64,000 nucleotides of DNA from Ardenticatenaceae bacterium (GCA_020634435.1 JACKBS010000019.1:1-64000), one strand, 5' to 3'; positions 32,447 through 41,763 are shown, counted from the stretch's first letter. The notes: generated by a model from the letters alone, not told the origin. Translations and numbers: made by a program.

Positions 32447-32804
32447 TTTCACCACTAAGACGTGCGCGCGACTTGCTGCCCATTTTCATCTTATTAATCT
32501 TCTCCTTAAGCTAGTACTAATATCCTATAAAATGTAGTAATTGCAGATTCAACGCAATATCGTTGGTAGACCATGGATCTGTGAATTGCTCTTTGGCCTT
32601 GCAGTTAGGAAGAGCTTTCCCCATCTAGCACAAAAAAATATCTCACCGACGGAGCACAGGATGTAAGTCGGAATTGGTCGTAACGGGAGTGTTTCCTGAT
32701 TACGCCCTATTCCTATACAGCCTAGCCTCTTCTGCGGTTGTTTCTGCACATACATGAGTTGTATTGGTAATTATTAATCAGTTGTATTGTGTAGGTAGGA
32801 GAAG
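32447..32804. other. Intergenic leader of the TadE-like gene
   Basis: About 360 AT-rich bases without a gene. They include an AT-rich promoter-like part (32480-32540) and a stretch near 32560-32730 that could fold, with pairing between GACGGAGCAC and nearby pyrimidines only weak. I find no known RNA family or palindromic repeat. Confidence 0.35.
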
Positions 32805-34028
32805 ATGAAGAAGCGTGTATCTAACCAAAGTGGTCAGAGTTTAGTTGAAGTTGCCCTGTTTTTCCCCATTTTTGTTCTGTTGTTGGCTGGATTGGTAGAA
32901 GTTTCCCAACTGGTTCTTACTCAAAATCGTATTTCTTCAGCGGCGCGTTCCGGGGCACGGTTTGCCTCAAACGGGGGAGAAGATGTTGGTATCACCAACA
33001 CCGTTTTACGCACTGTCACCCAAACGCTTGAGCTGGATGAAGGCCATTGGGACATTTTTGCCATTCGTGGCCAGGTAAATGGCAGTGGCAACGCATTTAG
33101 CGAATGGGAGTTTGCCCATATCTATGGCATCTCCAATACGCAGGCCGTTTGGACGTTGAACGAGACGAATATACAAACGGCCGTACTCGGTGAACTGCAA
33201 ACCGACGAAAATGACACAAGTAACAATGCCCTGGCGGCTAATCTAGAGATTGTCGGTACCTACGTCATTTACGATTCGGAATCCATTTTAGGCCTGACTG
33301 ACTTTGCCCCAGTTGGCGACCTCTACTCGATTTCCGACATCAGCGTGATGCGCAGCAATGCTGACAAGGCCCAAAATACAGATGGCTGTATTACCTTCCC
33401 GATCGCTCTTAGCAGCGGTCTCCGCTCGGTGACCGCGCCCGGTACAGGTTCAAACCCCTATCCGGTAGCCAGCGCATTTGACTACCCGGCTTTTCCGCCG
33501 GTTTATGCCTCTTTTACCAACCATTCGGCCAACATTTCCTTGAGCAGCGCCTCAGAAGGGGACTTGTTCTTGGTAGAAAGTAATGCCGATGAACTGCGCT
33601 GGCTGGTGTGGAATGAGGGCATCCAAAACACCAACACGACCCTGCGGAACAGCCTTCTGTGGCCCGGAAATGTGCTTGACTACACAGCGCATGGGGACGG
33701 TGGTGTGGTCCTGCCTGGCTTTGGCACGGTGGTACGCGGCTATGTTGAGCCCGGTGACGCTACCGATATTACGGTCCATGAAGGCGATCGCATTAATACC
33801 AGTAATGGTTCCCTAGCTAATAGTTCGGTAGCCACGGTCATGCAGGGACACATTGACAAGGAGCGTCAGCTTCGGTTGGTGGTGTGGGATACGCTGTCTG
33901 GGACACAAATTACGGTGCAGCGGTTTGCCGTGTTTAGAGTGGTTGGCTACAGCAATTCACCGGAATGGCTGCTGGTCGAGTTTATGCGCTGGGACGATTC
34001 TTGTGGCCAGTCTATTGCTGGGAACTGA
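32805..34028 (+). CDS. TadE-like pseudopilin protein
   Basis: A 407-residue protein with an N-terminal TadE/TadG-type segment, GQSLVEVALFFPIFVLLLAGLVEVSQL (10-36), the prepilin-like hydrophobic helix. Glu15 follows the Leu-Val after the Gly-Gln cleavage region. The remainder is extracellular with many Asn/Thr/Ser, and is far longer than TadE proper (about 150 residues), so it may be a TadG-like minor component. Good GGAG precedes the ATG. No tad secretion genes are adjacent. A long leader and a strong terminator frame it as a monocistron. Confidence 0.78.
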   Translation: MKKRVSNQSGQSLVEVALFFPIFVLLLAGLVEVSQLVLTQNRISSAARSGARFASNGGEDVGITNTVLRTVTQTLELDEGHWDIFAIRGQVNGSGNAFSEWEFAHIYGISNTQAVWTLNETNIQTAVLGELQTDENDTSNNALAANLEIVGTYVIYDSESILGLTDFAPVGDLYSISDISVMRSNADKAQNTDGCITFPIALSSGLRSVTAPGTGSNPYPVASAFDYPAFPPVYASFTNHSANISLSSASEGDLFLVESNADELRWLVWNEGIQNTNTTLRNSLLWPGNVLDYTAHGDGGVVLPGFGTVVRGYVEPGDATDITVHEGDRINTSNGSLANSSVATVMQGHIDKERQLRLVVWDTLSGTQITVQRFAVFRVVGYSNSPEWLLVEFMRWDDSCGQSIAGN

Positions 34029-34060
34029 CCACAGTTAACCAGCCTGAGCAAAAATTATGA

Positions 34061-34092
34061 AAGCTCACTGCCTACACAGTGAGCTTTTTTGT
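34061..34092 (+). terminator. Rho-independent terminator
   Basis: The stem AAGCTCACTG with CAGTGAGCTT, loop CCTACA, then TTTTT; it lies 32 bases after the TadE-like stop. Confidence 0.92.
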
Positions 34093-34394
34093 GCCAAAAG
34101 TGCTTCAACCACGTCAAAATCCTTGCTTAGAAGGCCAAAAATATGCCCAAGGTACCCGCGGATTCGTGCTATAATCAGCCGCAAATCGAGCAAGATTTGC
34201 ACCCCACAAAATCTCACACTGTTCGTTTCATACATGAGCCATTTTGGGCAATTCAGAAATGAAATCGGTGATAAACTTGACACTGAATCGCCTCACATGA
34301 ACCTGAAGAGTCTCGGTTGGTAATTACCGGTTTGTTTTTTAGGTTCATAGATGAGTAATAATTTGCAGACATCATAAAAATAAAGGGAGAAACC
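34093..34394. other. Intergenic region upstream of tal-pgi
   Basis: About 300 AT-rich bases. They contain a TATAAT-like box (about 34171) and a TTGACA (about 34278), but no well-spaced pair. A short frame at 34057-34323 shows no family features and is not treated as a gene. Confidence 0.35.
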
Positions 34395-37094
34395 ATGAGT
34401 AAACTGCATGAACTCTATGAACTTGGTCAGTCGGTTTGGTATGACAATATCAGCCGGTCCTTGCTGGACTCCGGCGAAATGCAAGCCCTGATTGATGATG
34501 GGGTGGTGGGAGTCACTTCCAACCCTTCCATTTTTGAAAACGCCATCGCCAAAAGCGATGATTACGATGAAGCCATTCGTAAATTGGCGCAGGCGGGTCA
34601 TTCGACCCATGAAATTTATGAAGCATTGGCCCTGGCCGATATCGGCGAAACGGCCGATTTACTGTTGCCCGTTTATGAAAAGACCCACGGGGTAGATGGC
34701 TATATCAGCCTGGAAGTTAGCCCGACGCTGGCGCGTGACACCGAGGGCACGATTGCTGAGGCCCGTCGTTTGTTCCATGCGTTAAGCCGGCCCAATATCA
34801 TGATCAAGGTGCCCGCTACTCCAGAAGGCATTCCAGCCATTGAGACGCTGATCACTGATGGCATTAACATCAATGTGACGCTTATTTTCTCGTTGAGCAG
34901 CTATGAGGACGTAATGAACGCCTATATCACGGGCCTGGAGAAGCGATTGGCGGCTGGTCAGCCTATCAACCACATCAGTTCAGTGGCGTCCTTTTTTGTG
35001 AGCCGGGTGGATTCGGCCGTTGACAAAGCTCTCGACGCTGAAGGGAACCAGAGCTTGCAGGGCAAGATCGCCGTGGCCAATGCCAAAGTTGCTTACGCGC
35101 GTTTCTTGCAGGTGTTTGGCGATGTGCGCTGGCAACATCTGGCTGACAATGGTGGGCGGGTGCAACGGCCGTTGTGGGCCAGCACCTCTACCAAAAATCC
35201 CAATTACCCCGATACGCTCTACGTGGATGAGTTGATTGGACCAGACACCGTGAATACCATTCCGCCAGCAACGGTAAACGCCTACAAAGATCACGGTACC
35301 GTGGCGCAGACGCTGACGCAGGGCGTGGAAGACGCCGCCGGGCAGCTAGAAGCGCTGGCGCAGGCGGGCATTGACCTGGATGCGGTGACCGACAAGCTTC
35401 AGGTGGATGGTGTGGCCGCTTTTGCCAAATCGTTTGAGTCGCTGATGAGTAGCATCGAGAGCAAGCGCACGGCCATTTTGGCCGAAGCAGACGGCTTTTC
35501 GGCTTCGCTGGGAGAGTTGGATACGGCCGTTTCTGCCACCGCTGTTGATATACAAAAAAAAAATCTGATTGAACGCATCTGGCAGCACGATCATACTGTC
35601 TGGAGCTCCGAGCCAACTGAAATTACGAACCGCCTGGGCTGGCTGCACACGCCGCAAAACATGGCCGCCGAGGTGGCGCGCATCAACCAGTTTGTTGCCG
35701 AAGTTAAAGCTGATGGTTTTAGAGAAGTCATGCTGCTGGGCATGGGCGGTTCTAGCCTGGCCCCAGAAGTGTTTGCCAAAACCTTCGGCACTGATGGCCT
35801 GGCGCTGCGGGTGTTGGACAGTACGGACGCAACGGCCGTAAAAACCTATGCTGAAACGGCCGATTTGCGCCGCACCCTCTTCATCGTTTCCACCAAGTCT
35901 GGTGGCACCGTGGAAACCTTCTCCTGCTTCAAATATTTCTACAACCGCATTGTCGAATTAGTTGGTCGTGAAAACGCCGGGCAGCAGTTTGTGGCCATCA
36001 CCGACCCCGGCAGTGGGTTGGTGAAAACGGCCAATACCTACAACTTCCGCGCCATTTTTGAGAACGATCCCAACATCGGTGGGCGCTATTCCGTCATTTC
36101 TTTCTTTGGCCTGCTGCCTGCGGCGCTGGTGGGTGTGGATGTGGCTCGCCTGCTGAATCGGGCGCAAGCGGCGACCCATTCGCCCGTGTCGGCCAAATTG
36201 GGCGCGATCATGGGCACCCTGGCCAATGCTGGCCGCGACAAGGTGACCTTTATCACTTCTGCCGACATCACCAGCTTTGGCGATTGGGTGGAGCAGCTCA
36301 TTGCTGAAAGCACGGGCAAAAACGGCAAGGGTATTTTGCCGGTGGTGGGTGAGCCGGTGCTGGAACCGTCTGGGTACGGCAATGACCGGCTGTTTGTCTA
36401 TTTGCGGTTGGCGGGCGACAGCGGTTGGGATGCAGCGGTAGCCCGATTGGAGCAGGCGGGCCAGCCAGTGGTGCGCCTGGAGCTGGGCGATTTGTACGAT
36501 TTGGGCGGGCAGTTTTTCATCTGGGAGCTGGCAACGGCCGTTGCTGGTTACGTCATTGGGATTCAGCCATTTGATCAGCCGAATGTGGAATCGGCCAAAG
36601 TGTTGGCGCGCAAGATGGTGGCGGCTTACCAGGAAAGCGGTCAGCTGCCTGAGTTGGCTAGCACCGAACCGACGGCGGCTAATCTGAACGCCTTCATTGC
36701 CCAGGCTAAACCAGGCGACTACATCTCTATCCAGGCGTATGTGCCCCCAATCACGGACACAGATGCCTTGCTGCACCAACTGCGCACCCAACTGCTGGAA
36801 CAAACCAAATGCGCCACGACGGTTGGCTATGGGCCGCGCTTCTTGCATTCCACCGGGCAGCTGCACAAGGGCGATGCGGGCAACGGCCTCTTCATCCAGT
36901 TCACCTCTGAGCCGGAGACCGACCTGCCCATCCCGGACAATGCCGGAGAATCAGCCAGCGGCATGAGCTTTGGCGTGCTGAAGCTGTCGCAGGCCTTAGG
37001 CGATGCCCAGGCGCTGTTGGATGAAAATCGCCGCCTCATTCGCTTTGATTTGGGAACGGCCGTTAACAAAAAGCTACAAGATTTGATTAATTGA
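34395..37094 (+). CDS. Bifunctional transaldolase / glucose-6-phosphate isomerase
   Basis: An 899-residue fusion. Residues 1-370 are a transaldolase (GVTSNPSIFENAI at 39-51 and IMIKVPAT with the Schiff-base Lys138), and about 390-899 are a glucose-6-phosphate isomerase (LGMGGSSLAPEVF, KSGGTVETFSCF and a C-terminal GTAVNKKLQDL). Such Tal-Pgi fusions are known in several bacteria. The enzyme couples F6P-G6P interconversion to the non-oxidative pentose phosphate pathway. GGGAG precedes the ATG. The next gene, zwf, provides the oxidative branch, separated by a nested palindrome. Confidence 0.93.
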   Translation: MSKLHELYELGQSVWYDNISRSLLDSGEMQALIDDGVVGVTSNPSIFENAIAKSDDYDEAIRKLAQAGHSTHEIYEALALADIGETADLLLPVYEKTHGVDGYISLEVSPTLARDTEGTIAEARRLFHALSRPNIMIKVPATPEGIPAIETLITDGININVTLIFSLSSYEDVMNAYITGLEKRLAAGQPINHISSVASFFVSRVDSAVDKALDAEGNQSLQGKIAVANAKVAYARFLQVFGDVRWQHLADNGGRVQRPLWASTSTKNPNYPDTLYVDELIGPDTVNTIPPATVNAYKDHGTVAQTLTQGVEDAAGQLEALAQAGIDLDAVTDKLQVDGVAAFAKSFESLMSSIESKRTAILAEADGFSASLGELDTAVSATAVDIQKKNLIERIWQHDHTVWSSEPTEITNRLGWLHTPQNMAAEVARINQFVAEVKADGFREVMLLGMGGSSLAPEVFAKTFGTDGLALRVLDSTDATAVKTYAETADLRRTLFIVSTKSGGTVETFSCFKYFYNRIVELVGRENAGQQFVAITDPGSGLVKTANTYNFRAIFENDPNIGGRYSVISFFGLLPAALVGVDVARLLNRAQAATHSPVSAKLGAIMGTLANAGRDKVTFITSADITSFGDWVEQLIAESTGKNGKGILPVVGEPVLEPSGYGNDRLFVYLRLAGDSGWDAAVARLEQAGQPVVRLELGDLYDLGGQFFIWELATAVAGYVIGIQPFDQPNVESAKVLARKMVAAYQESGQLPELASTEPTAANLNAFIAQAKPGDYISIQAYVPPITDTDALLHQLRTQLLEQTKCATTVGYGPRFLHSTGQLHKGDAGNGLFIQFTSEPETDLPIPDNAGESASGMSFGVLKLSQALGDAQALLDENRRLIRFDLGTAVNKKLQDLIN

Positions 37095-37100
37095 TGTTTT

Positions 37101-37327
37101 AACCCTCACCCCAACCCTCTCCCTACGAGGGTTCAGGGGTGGACAGGCTGCAAACTGAGGCTCAACTTGGGGTGTCATTCCGAACGAAGTGAGGAATCTT
37201 CCGACTTACAAAGCGGAGAGATTCCTCGGAGGACCTCGGAATGACATGTTCATTGAGCAGATTTTGTCTCAACGTGATTACCTGTCCGCCCTTGAACCCT
37301 ACGAGGGAGAGCTAGGGTGGGGGGTGA
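37101..37327. repeat. Three nested palindromic repeats
   Basis: The outermost pair is CCCTCACCCCAACCCTC... (37103 on) with its complement ending about 37327. Inside it, GGTGGACAGG (about 37138) pairs with CCTGTCCGCC (about 37281). Within that, TGTCATTCCGA (37173-37183) pairs with TCGGAATGACA (37236-37246), and GAGGAATCT pairs with AGATTCCTC. This fits sequential insertion of three elements into one another between tal-pgi and zwf. Confidence 0.8.
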
Positions 37328-37345
37328 ATTTTGGAAGGAAACCCT

Positions 37346-38803
37346 ATGTCTGAAACCAAACCCACCACCTTTATCATTTTTGGCGCGTCGGGGGATTTGA
37401 CGGCGCGCAAGCTGATACCCGCTCTCTTTAACTCCTACTGCAAGCAGCGCCTGCCGGAAAACTTCAACATTGTTGGCTTTGCCAGACGGCCGTGGGACGA
37501 TGCCGAACTGCGTCAGGTTCTAAAAGAGGGCATTCAGGAGCTTGCCCCGGATACGTACAATGAAGAACAGTGGGCGCCATTTGCTCAAAAAATCAGTTAT
37601 GCAAAAGGCGATTTGACCACGCTGGAAGATTTTGAAAATCTGAAAGACCACCTGGAAAAAATTGAGAACGGATCGGGCAACCGGCTCTACTATCTGGCGG
37701 TGGCCCCGCGCTTTTTTGTGCCCATCGTGGAAAACCTGGGCGCGGCCGATATGGTGGACCAGAACGGCGGCTGGCGGCGTGTGGTGGTGGAGAAGCCATT
37801 CGGCCATGACTTGGCCTCGGCGCAGGCGCTAAACAAGGCGATTCAGGCGGTGTTTGAAGAGGATCAGATTTACCGCATTGACCATTACCTGGGTAAAGAG
37901 ACGGCGCAAAACATCCTCTATTTCCGCTTTGCCAACACTATTTTTGAGCCGGTGTGGAACCGCAACTACGTAGACAATGTGCAAATTACGGTGACGGAAA
38001 GCGTTGATGTGGGCCATCGGGCCGGGTATTACGAAGAAGCGGGGGTGGTGCGCGACATGTTCCAGAACCACTTGATGCAGCTGCTGTCACTGGTGGCCAT
38101 GGAACCCCCGGCCTCGTTTGAGGCCAATGCGGTGCGTAATGAAAAGGCCAAATTGTTTCACGCGATAAGGCCGTTACCGCTTGACCAAACCGTCAGGGCT
38201 CAGTACGAGGGGTATTTGCAAACGGAAGAGGTTGCTCACGGCTCGCAGACGCCAACCTATGCTGCGATGGAGCTGTTCATCGACAATTGGCGCTGGCAGG
38301 GCGTGCCGTTTTACTTGCGCTCCGGCAAAGCGTTAACGAGTAAGAACACGGAAATCATCGTGGAATTCAAGCAGCCGCCGCATCTCATGTTTGACGACAT
38401 CAAGGATGAGGACTTTTCGGCCAACAGCCTCTCCATGTGCATTCAGCCTGATGAGGGCATTCATTTGAAGCTGGAAGCCAAGATACCGGATTCGCACAAA
38501 ACGCAGCCGGTAGAAATGGAGTTTCATTACCGCTCATCGTTTAAGGGCAATCACCTGCCCGACGCCTACGAGCGGCTGCTGCTGGATGCCGTGCGCGGTG
38601 ATGCGTCGCTGTTTACCCGCGCCGACGGCATCGAAGCCGCCTGGCGGCTTATGGACCCGGTGATCTACGGTTGGGAAAATGATCCATACGGGCCGCCGAT
38701 GGCCAGCTACAAACATGGTAGTTGGGGACCCGAAGAAGCCCATGCGCTGCTTAATCGCTCGGGCCGCGTTTGGCGGCATGCGTGCAGTCACCCGGAAGAG
38801 TAG
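37346..38803 (+). CDS. zwf: Glucose-6-phosphate dehydrogenase
   Basis: A 485-residue enzyme for the NAD(P)-linked oxidation of glucose-6-phosphate to 6-phosphogluconolactone. It has the Rossmann motif FGASGDLTARKL (near 14-25), RIDHYLGKE (about 173-181, with the catalytic His and substrate Lys) and a C-terminal domain with YRSSFKGNHLPDAYERL. The ATG at 37346 has GGAAGGA upstream. The position after tal-pgi makes a pentose phosphate operon. Its stop TAG directly touches the family D palindrome. Confidence 0.95.
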   Translation: MSETKPTTFIIFGASGDLTARKLIPALFNSYCKQRLPENFNIVGFARRPWDDAELRQVLKEGIQELAPDTYNEEQWAPFAQKISYAKGDLTTLEDFENLKDHLEKIENGSGNRLYYLAVAPRFFVPIVENLGAADMVDQNGGWRRVVVEKPFGHDLASAQALNKAIQAVFEEDQIYRIDHYLGKETAQNILYFRFANTIFEPVWNRNYVDNVQITVTESVDVGHRAGYYEEAGVVRDMFQNHLMQLLSLVAMEPPASFEANAVRNEKAKLFHAIRPLPLDQTVRAQYEGYLQTEEVAHGSQTPTYAAMELFIDNWRWQGVPFYLRSGKALTSKNTEIIVEFKQPPHLMFDDIKDEDFSANSLSMCIQPDEGIHLKLEAKIPDSHKTQPVEMEFHYRSSFKGNHLPDAYERLLLDAVRGDASLFTRADGIEAAWRLMDPVIYGWENDPYGPPMASYKHGSWGPEEAHALLNRSGRVWRHACSHPEE

Positions 38804-38860
38804 TCGGTGATCCGTAATCGGTATTCAGTTTACGGATTACCGTTCACTGCTTACGGATTA
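38804..38860. repeat. Palindromic repeat, family D, between convergent genes
   Basis: TCCGTAATCGG-type units (38811 on) and their complement (TACGGATTACCG near 38831 on). It overlaps the stop codon of the convergent PPDK-like gene (TAA at 38858-38860). Confidence 0.75.
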
Positions 38861-40507
38861 TACGGCCGTATGGCATTGCAGAACATACAGTTTGTAATCT
38901 GGGCCGCTGGGGGTGGTGATAATTTCGACGGCAAATTCAAACTGGACGGGCACATCGTATGATTTGTCGAGTCGGGTAAGGGCGGTGCGCATCAGCCGGA
39001 CAAACTTCTCGTCGTTGATGAGGTGGTCGTAGGTGAGCTGTTGCGTTTGCGGGTCGAGCAAGAAACGGCCGTACGGATAATCCTCGCGCAAAATCTCAGA
39101 AATGGGCAGAACCTTGAAGTCGTTTTCTTCCATGTCTACCACTTTCACATTCTTTTGAATCAGCGCCTTACTGCCGTTGATGTAATCTGGCGTGGTTAGG
39201 GAAATGATGCACGTCTGGCTTTCTTCCAGCGGCAGACTAATGCGCTCGTCTAGTCCCAATTTGAGGCGCAGACAACCTTCTTTGGTTCGATTGTCTTCCT
39301 TGTGCCAGGGATTCTGGCTTAATCCCGCGCCAACAATGGTAGGCAGGAAGTAACGGCCGTATCGGTGGCCAATCAACGGCTGAATCATCACCGCCATGCG
39401 CTCGTCGTAATCAATCAGGCCATGTTTTTGCCGCTCCACCATTGCCTCGGGATTAAAAGTGCTGGCAAAAACACGCCGGATGCTGTCTAGCAACACCTCA
39501 AAGTTTTCCGTGGGGCTGCCCTGGTTCGGGCAAAAAACGCTGGCATATTTCCCGGCAAAGGTATAGTCGATGTGATCTTCTAGCAGGCTGGAAGAACGCA
39601 CTACGAAGGGACGGCCGTTTAGCCGGTTTAGCACATCACGCAGCTGCTCAACAATGTAGTTGGGAATCTTGCCTTCCAGACAGCGGGCCACAATCTCTGG
39701 GTATTGGGACCGCATTTCTTCCACCGACAAATACTTCTGGTTAATATATTTTTCCAGCTTATTTTGCAGCAGAAACTCATAGATAACTTCCGAACCCAGG
39801 AAAAAGGTGTCGGGAATGGTGACGTGTTTACCAATGTTTGGGCCAAAATCATGATTGGCCCGCTCCAAAATGTGCCAGGCGAGCAGCATGCCGCTTGCCT
39901 TACCGCCAATTTTGCCGCTGCCAATGAGCCGTTCATAAATCCCATTCAAATCCTTGATGGAAAAAACCTGCTTGGCCATGCGAATAAACGGCAAATGATC
40001 ACTGAGCAGCCGTTTGATGAGCACCACTTTGATCTCTTGCAGGTGGTGCTTCACCTTTTCTTGCTCAGGTGGTGGCAGCGCGTCGTAGATGCTGCCCTGC
40101 TCAAACAACATCGCCCACGGAGCGATCTCCGGGTTAAAGGTTAGCTCGATGGCTTGCATGGCCTGGTCCTGGTTGTTCAGCACCTCGTCAATGAGCTGTT
40201 CGAGCAGCGTGCTGCCGAGGTTGTTGGCAAAATAATTGTCGGTATGCAGATCGCGAATCGTTTCCAGGCGGCGCTGCCAGGCGTTTTCATCTTCCTGCAC
40301 GGTGGGATTGTTCAGCCCTTCGCGCCGCTGCGATTCCATCGCCAGGATTTTGACTTCTTGCTCAAACTCCGTTTTGTCTACAATGCCGCGCCGGAACAGC
40401 TCCTCGCGCATGCGCATGCGGATGCGGTCGCACAAAATGGGGTATTGGGCCAGCTTGATGTAAACGTCGATAGTGGGGGTTGTGGTTCTGAGTGGGCCAG
40501 TGGGCAT
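38858..40507 (-). CDS. PEP/pyruvate-binding (PPDK N-terminal-like) protein
   Basis: A 549-residue protein with an ATP-grasp-like domain of the PPDK/PEP-synthase N-terminal type. GKIGGKASGMLLAW (about 200-213) and RPFVVRSSSLLEDHIDYTFAGKYASVF (about 305-330) are the conserved nucleotide-binding segments. It lacks the phosphohistidine and PEP-binding C-terminal domains of PPDK and PpsA, so it cannot be a full synthase. It may be a phosphotransferase accessory or a regulator. The ATG at 40507 is preferred. The last residues come from a family D palindrome. Confidence 0.75.
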   Translation of the reverse strand: MPTGPLRTTTPTIDVYIKLAQYPILCDRIRMRMREELFRRGIVDKTEFEQEVKILAMESQRREGLNNPTVQEDENAWQRRLETIRDLHTDNYFANNLGSTLLEQLIDEVLNNQDQAMQAIELTFNPEIAPWAMLFEQGSIYDALPPPEQEKVKHHLQEIKVVLIKRLLSDHLPFIRMAKQVFSIKDLNGIYERLIGSGKIGGKASGMLLAWHILERANHDFGPNIGKHVTIPDTFFLGSEVIYEFLLQNKLEKYINQKYLSVEEMRSQYPEIVARCLEGKIPNYIVEQLRDVLNRLNGRPFVVRSSSLLEDHIDYTFAGKYASVFCPNQGSPTENFEVLLDSIRRVFASTFNPEAMVERQKHGLIDYDERMAVMIQPLIGHRYGRYFLPTIVGAGLSQNPWHKEDNRTKEGCLRLKLGLDERISLPLEESQTCIISLTTPDYINGSKALIQKNVKVVDMEENDFKVLPISEILREDYPYGRFLLDPQTQQLTYDHLINDEKFVRLMRTALTRLDKSYDVPVQFEFAVEIITTPSGPDYKLYVLQCHTAV

Positions 40508-40583
40508 GGCAAACTCCAGTGGGTGGGCAACGGCTGGTGGCTGGCAAGTGAATTGTCCCGCCACGAACCGCTACTCGCTCGTT

Positions 40584-40787
40584 TTAAGCGCTGGTAAGCA
40601 AACTGTTGAGCAATTTTTCGGTCGCCGCCGAGATTTCGGTGATGGCTTGTTCAAAAGCCACTTCGTTGCGGCGCGAGGGCTGGCGATAGCCAGACACTTT
40701 GCGCACAAATTGGCGGGCAGCGGCTTCAATTTCGGCCGGGGTAGCTGGCGCTTCGCTGCTGCGTAATTGTTTAATACTCCGACACAT
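40584..40787 (-). CDS. DUF2277 small protein
   Basis: A 67-residue protein of the DUF2277 family: MCRSIKQLR, then EIEAAARQFVRKVSGYRQPSRRNEVAF and the helical end. Such proteins are short, with a conserved Met-Cys-Arg start, and function is unknown. The ATG at 40787 is preceded by GGAG. It sits between the PPDK-like gene and the GON-domain gene. Confidence 0.85.
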   Translation of the reverse strand: MCRSIKQLRSSEAPATPAEIEAAARQFVRKVSGYRQPSRRNEVAFEQAITEISAATEKLLNSLLTSA

Positions 40788-40806
40788 CGTTTTTCTCCAT
40801 GTGGGA

Positions 40807-41634
40807 TCAGGGTTGCTGATAAATTAGTTGGATGGGAGTGGCGGGCTGAATGACGCCGCAACGGCCGTTTACCGCCAAATTCACCACTTTCCCGTCCGCA
40901 CTCAGTTCGCTAATTGATTCAGTGACTTCGCCGCCAAAGCTGGTAAACGTGATGTCCGGGCTGAGCACAAACGGCGTCCCGGTCAGGTCAATATTGGCCC
41001 GGCCCAACGGCGCATCTGGCTGGTTGCGGTTGCAGCCGGTGGCCACGGCAAAATCGGAGAGGATCACCGGGTAGCTCGCCAGCTGTTCCACGACGATGGT
41101 ATTGTACCCGGCCAGGCTATTGGCCAGATTGGCAAAGGTCTTGTCTGTCGGATCGATGATAAGCGAGCTGGGATTGAGCCGCACCTTCTCGTATTGGGTG
41201 ATGATGGCTCCTTCCGGGTAGCTGATGAGGCTGTAGTTTGCGCCACTGGCAGTGGCTGGCAAGGTCAGGTATTCCTGCGGGGTGGTGGCCATGTTGTAGC
41301 AATAGAGGGTTACGGCCGTTCGCCCCTGCAAATAAATGGTTTGTGGACCGTCTTCCGCTCTGGGCTGCTGCGCTTTTAGCATGGCGCACGAGCTGGGCCG
41401 CGGCACAGGCGATGGTGTGACTGTTGCCGGACGCGTCGGCGGTGGCGCTGTTGGCTGCAATGTGGCAATTTGGGTGGCGACCAGGGCAATGGTCGTGGCT
41501 TCGGCCTTGTCTGGCTCCACCGCGTTCTTGTTGAGCAGCACGTAGCCCAGGTAAAAAGCCAAGACCACCAGCGCCCCGCCAACGACGAGCAGCCAGGTAA
41601 GGAAGGGTTGAGAAGCGGATTTCGTGTGAGGCAT
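40807..41634 (-). CDS. Membrane-anchored GON-domain protein
   Basis: A 275-residue protein. Residues 12-34 form one transmembrane helix, residues 50-80 a Pro/Thr-rich linker, and from Cys82 onward there is a GON-like domain: SCAMLKAQQ, DGPQTIYLQGRTAVTLYC, TPQEYLTLP, NYSLISYPEG, YEKVRLNPSSLIIDPTDKTFA and ATGCNRNQPDA..GRANIDLTGTPF. GON domains are known from ADAMTS proteases and some bacteria, and their ligand is unknown. The conserved Cys residues suggest disulfides, so the domain is probably outside the cytoplasm. It follows the subtilase gene in the same direction, after a terminator. Confidence 0.72.
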   Translation of the reverse strand: MPHTKSASQPFLTWLLVVGGALVVLAFYLGYVLLNKNAVEPDKAEATTIALVATQIATLQPTAPPPTRPATVTPSPVPRPSSCAMLKAQQPRAEDGPQTIYLQGRTAVTLYCYNMATTPQEYLTLPATASGANYSLISYPEGAIITQYEKVRLNPSSLIIDPTDKTFANLANSLAGYNTIVVEQLASYPVILSDFAVATGCNRNQPDAPLGRANIDLTGTPFVLSPDITFTSFGGEVTESISELSADGKVVNLAVNGRCGVIQPATPIQLIYQQP

Positions 41635-41721
41635 AAAGTCTGTTCCAGCGAACGGCCGTATACCACCCAGGCCGCTACTGGTGTAGCTTACCTTGCAATT
41701 TGCGAATAATCAACAGGCAAG

Positions 41722-41763
41722 AAAAAAGGTTGGGCGGGCGTTTAATAGCCCATGCCCAACCTG
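41722..41763 (-). terminator. Rho-independent terminator of the subtilase gene
   Basis: On the minus strand: AGGTTGGGC with complementary GCCCAACCT, a loop with GGGC/GCCC pairing, then TTTTTTCTT. It ends the sigma/CHAT/subtilase transcript before the GON gene. Confidence 0.88.

Noticed and set aside
34057..34323. Small plus-strand frame before tal-pgi
   Set aside because: It begins in a terminator and has no ribosome-binding site or family features.
35958..36866. Minus-strand frame of about 300 codons opposite tal-pgi
   Set aside because: It runs inside the glucose-6-phosphate isomerase domain with no conserved motif and a poor composition.
38858..40507. Full-length PEP synthase or pyruvate phosphate dikinase
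   Set aside because: Only the ATP-binding domain is present; the phosphohistidine and PEP-binding domains are missing.
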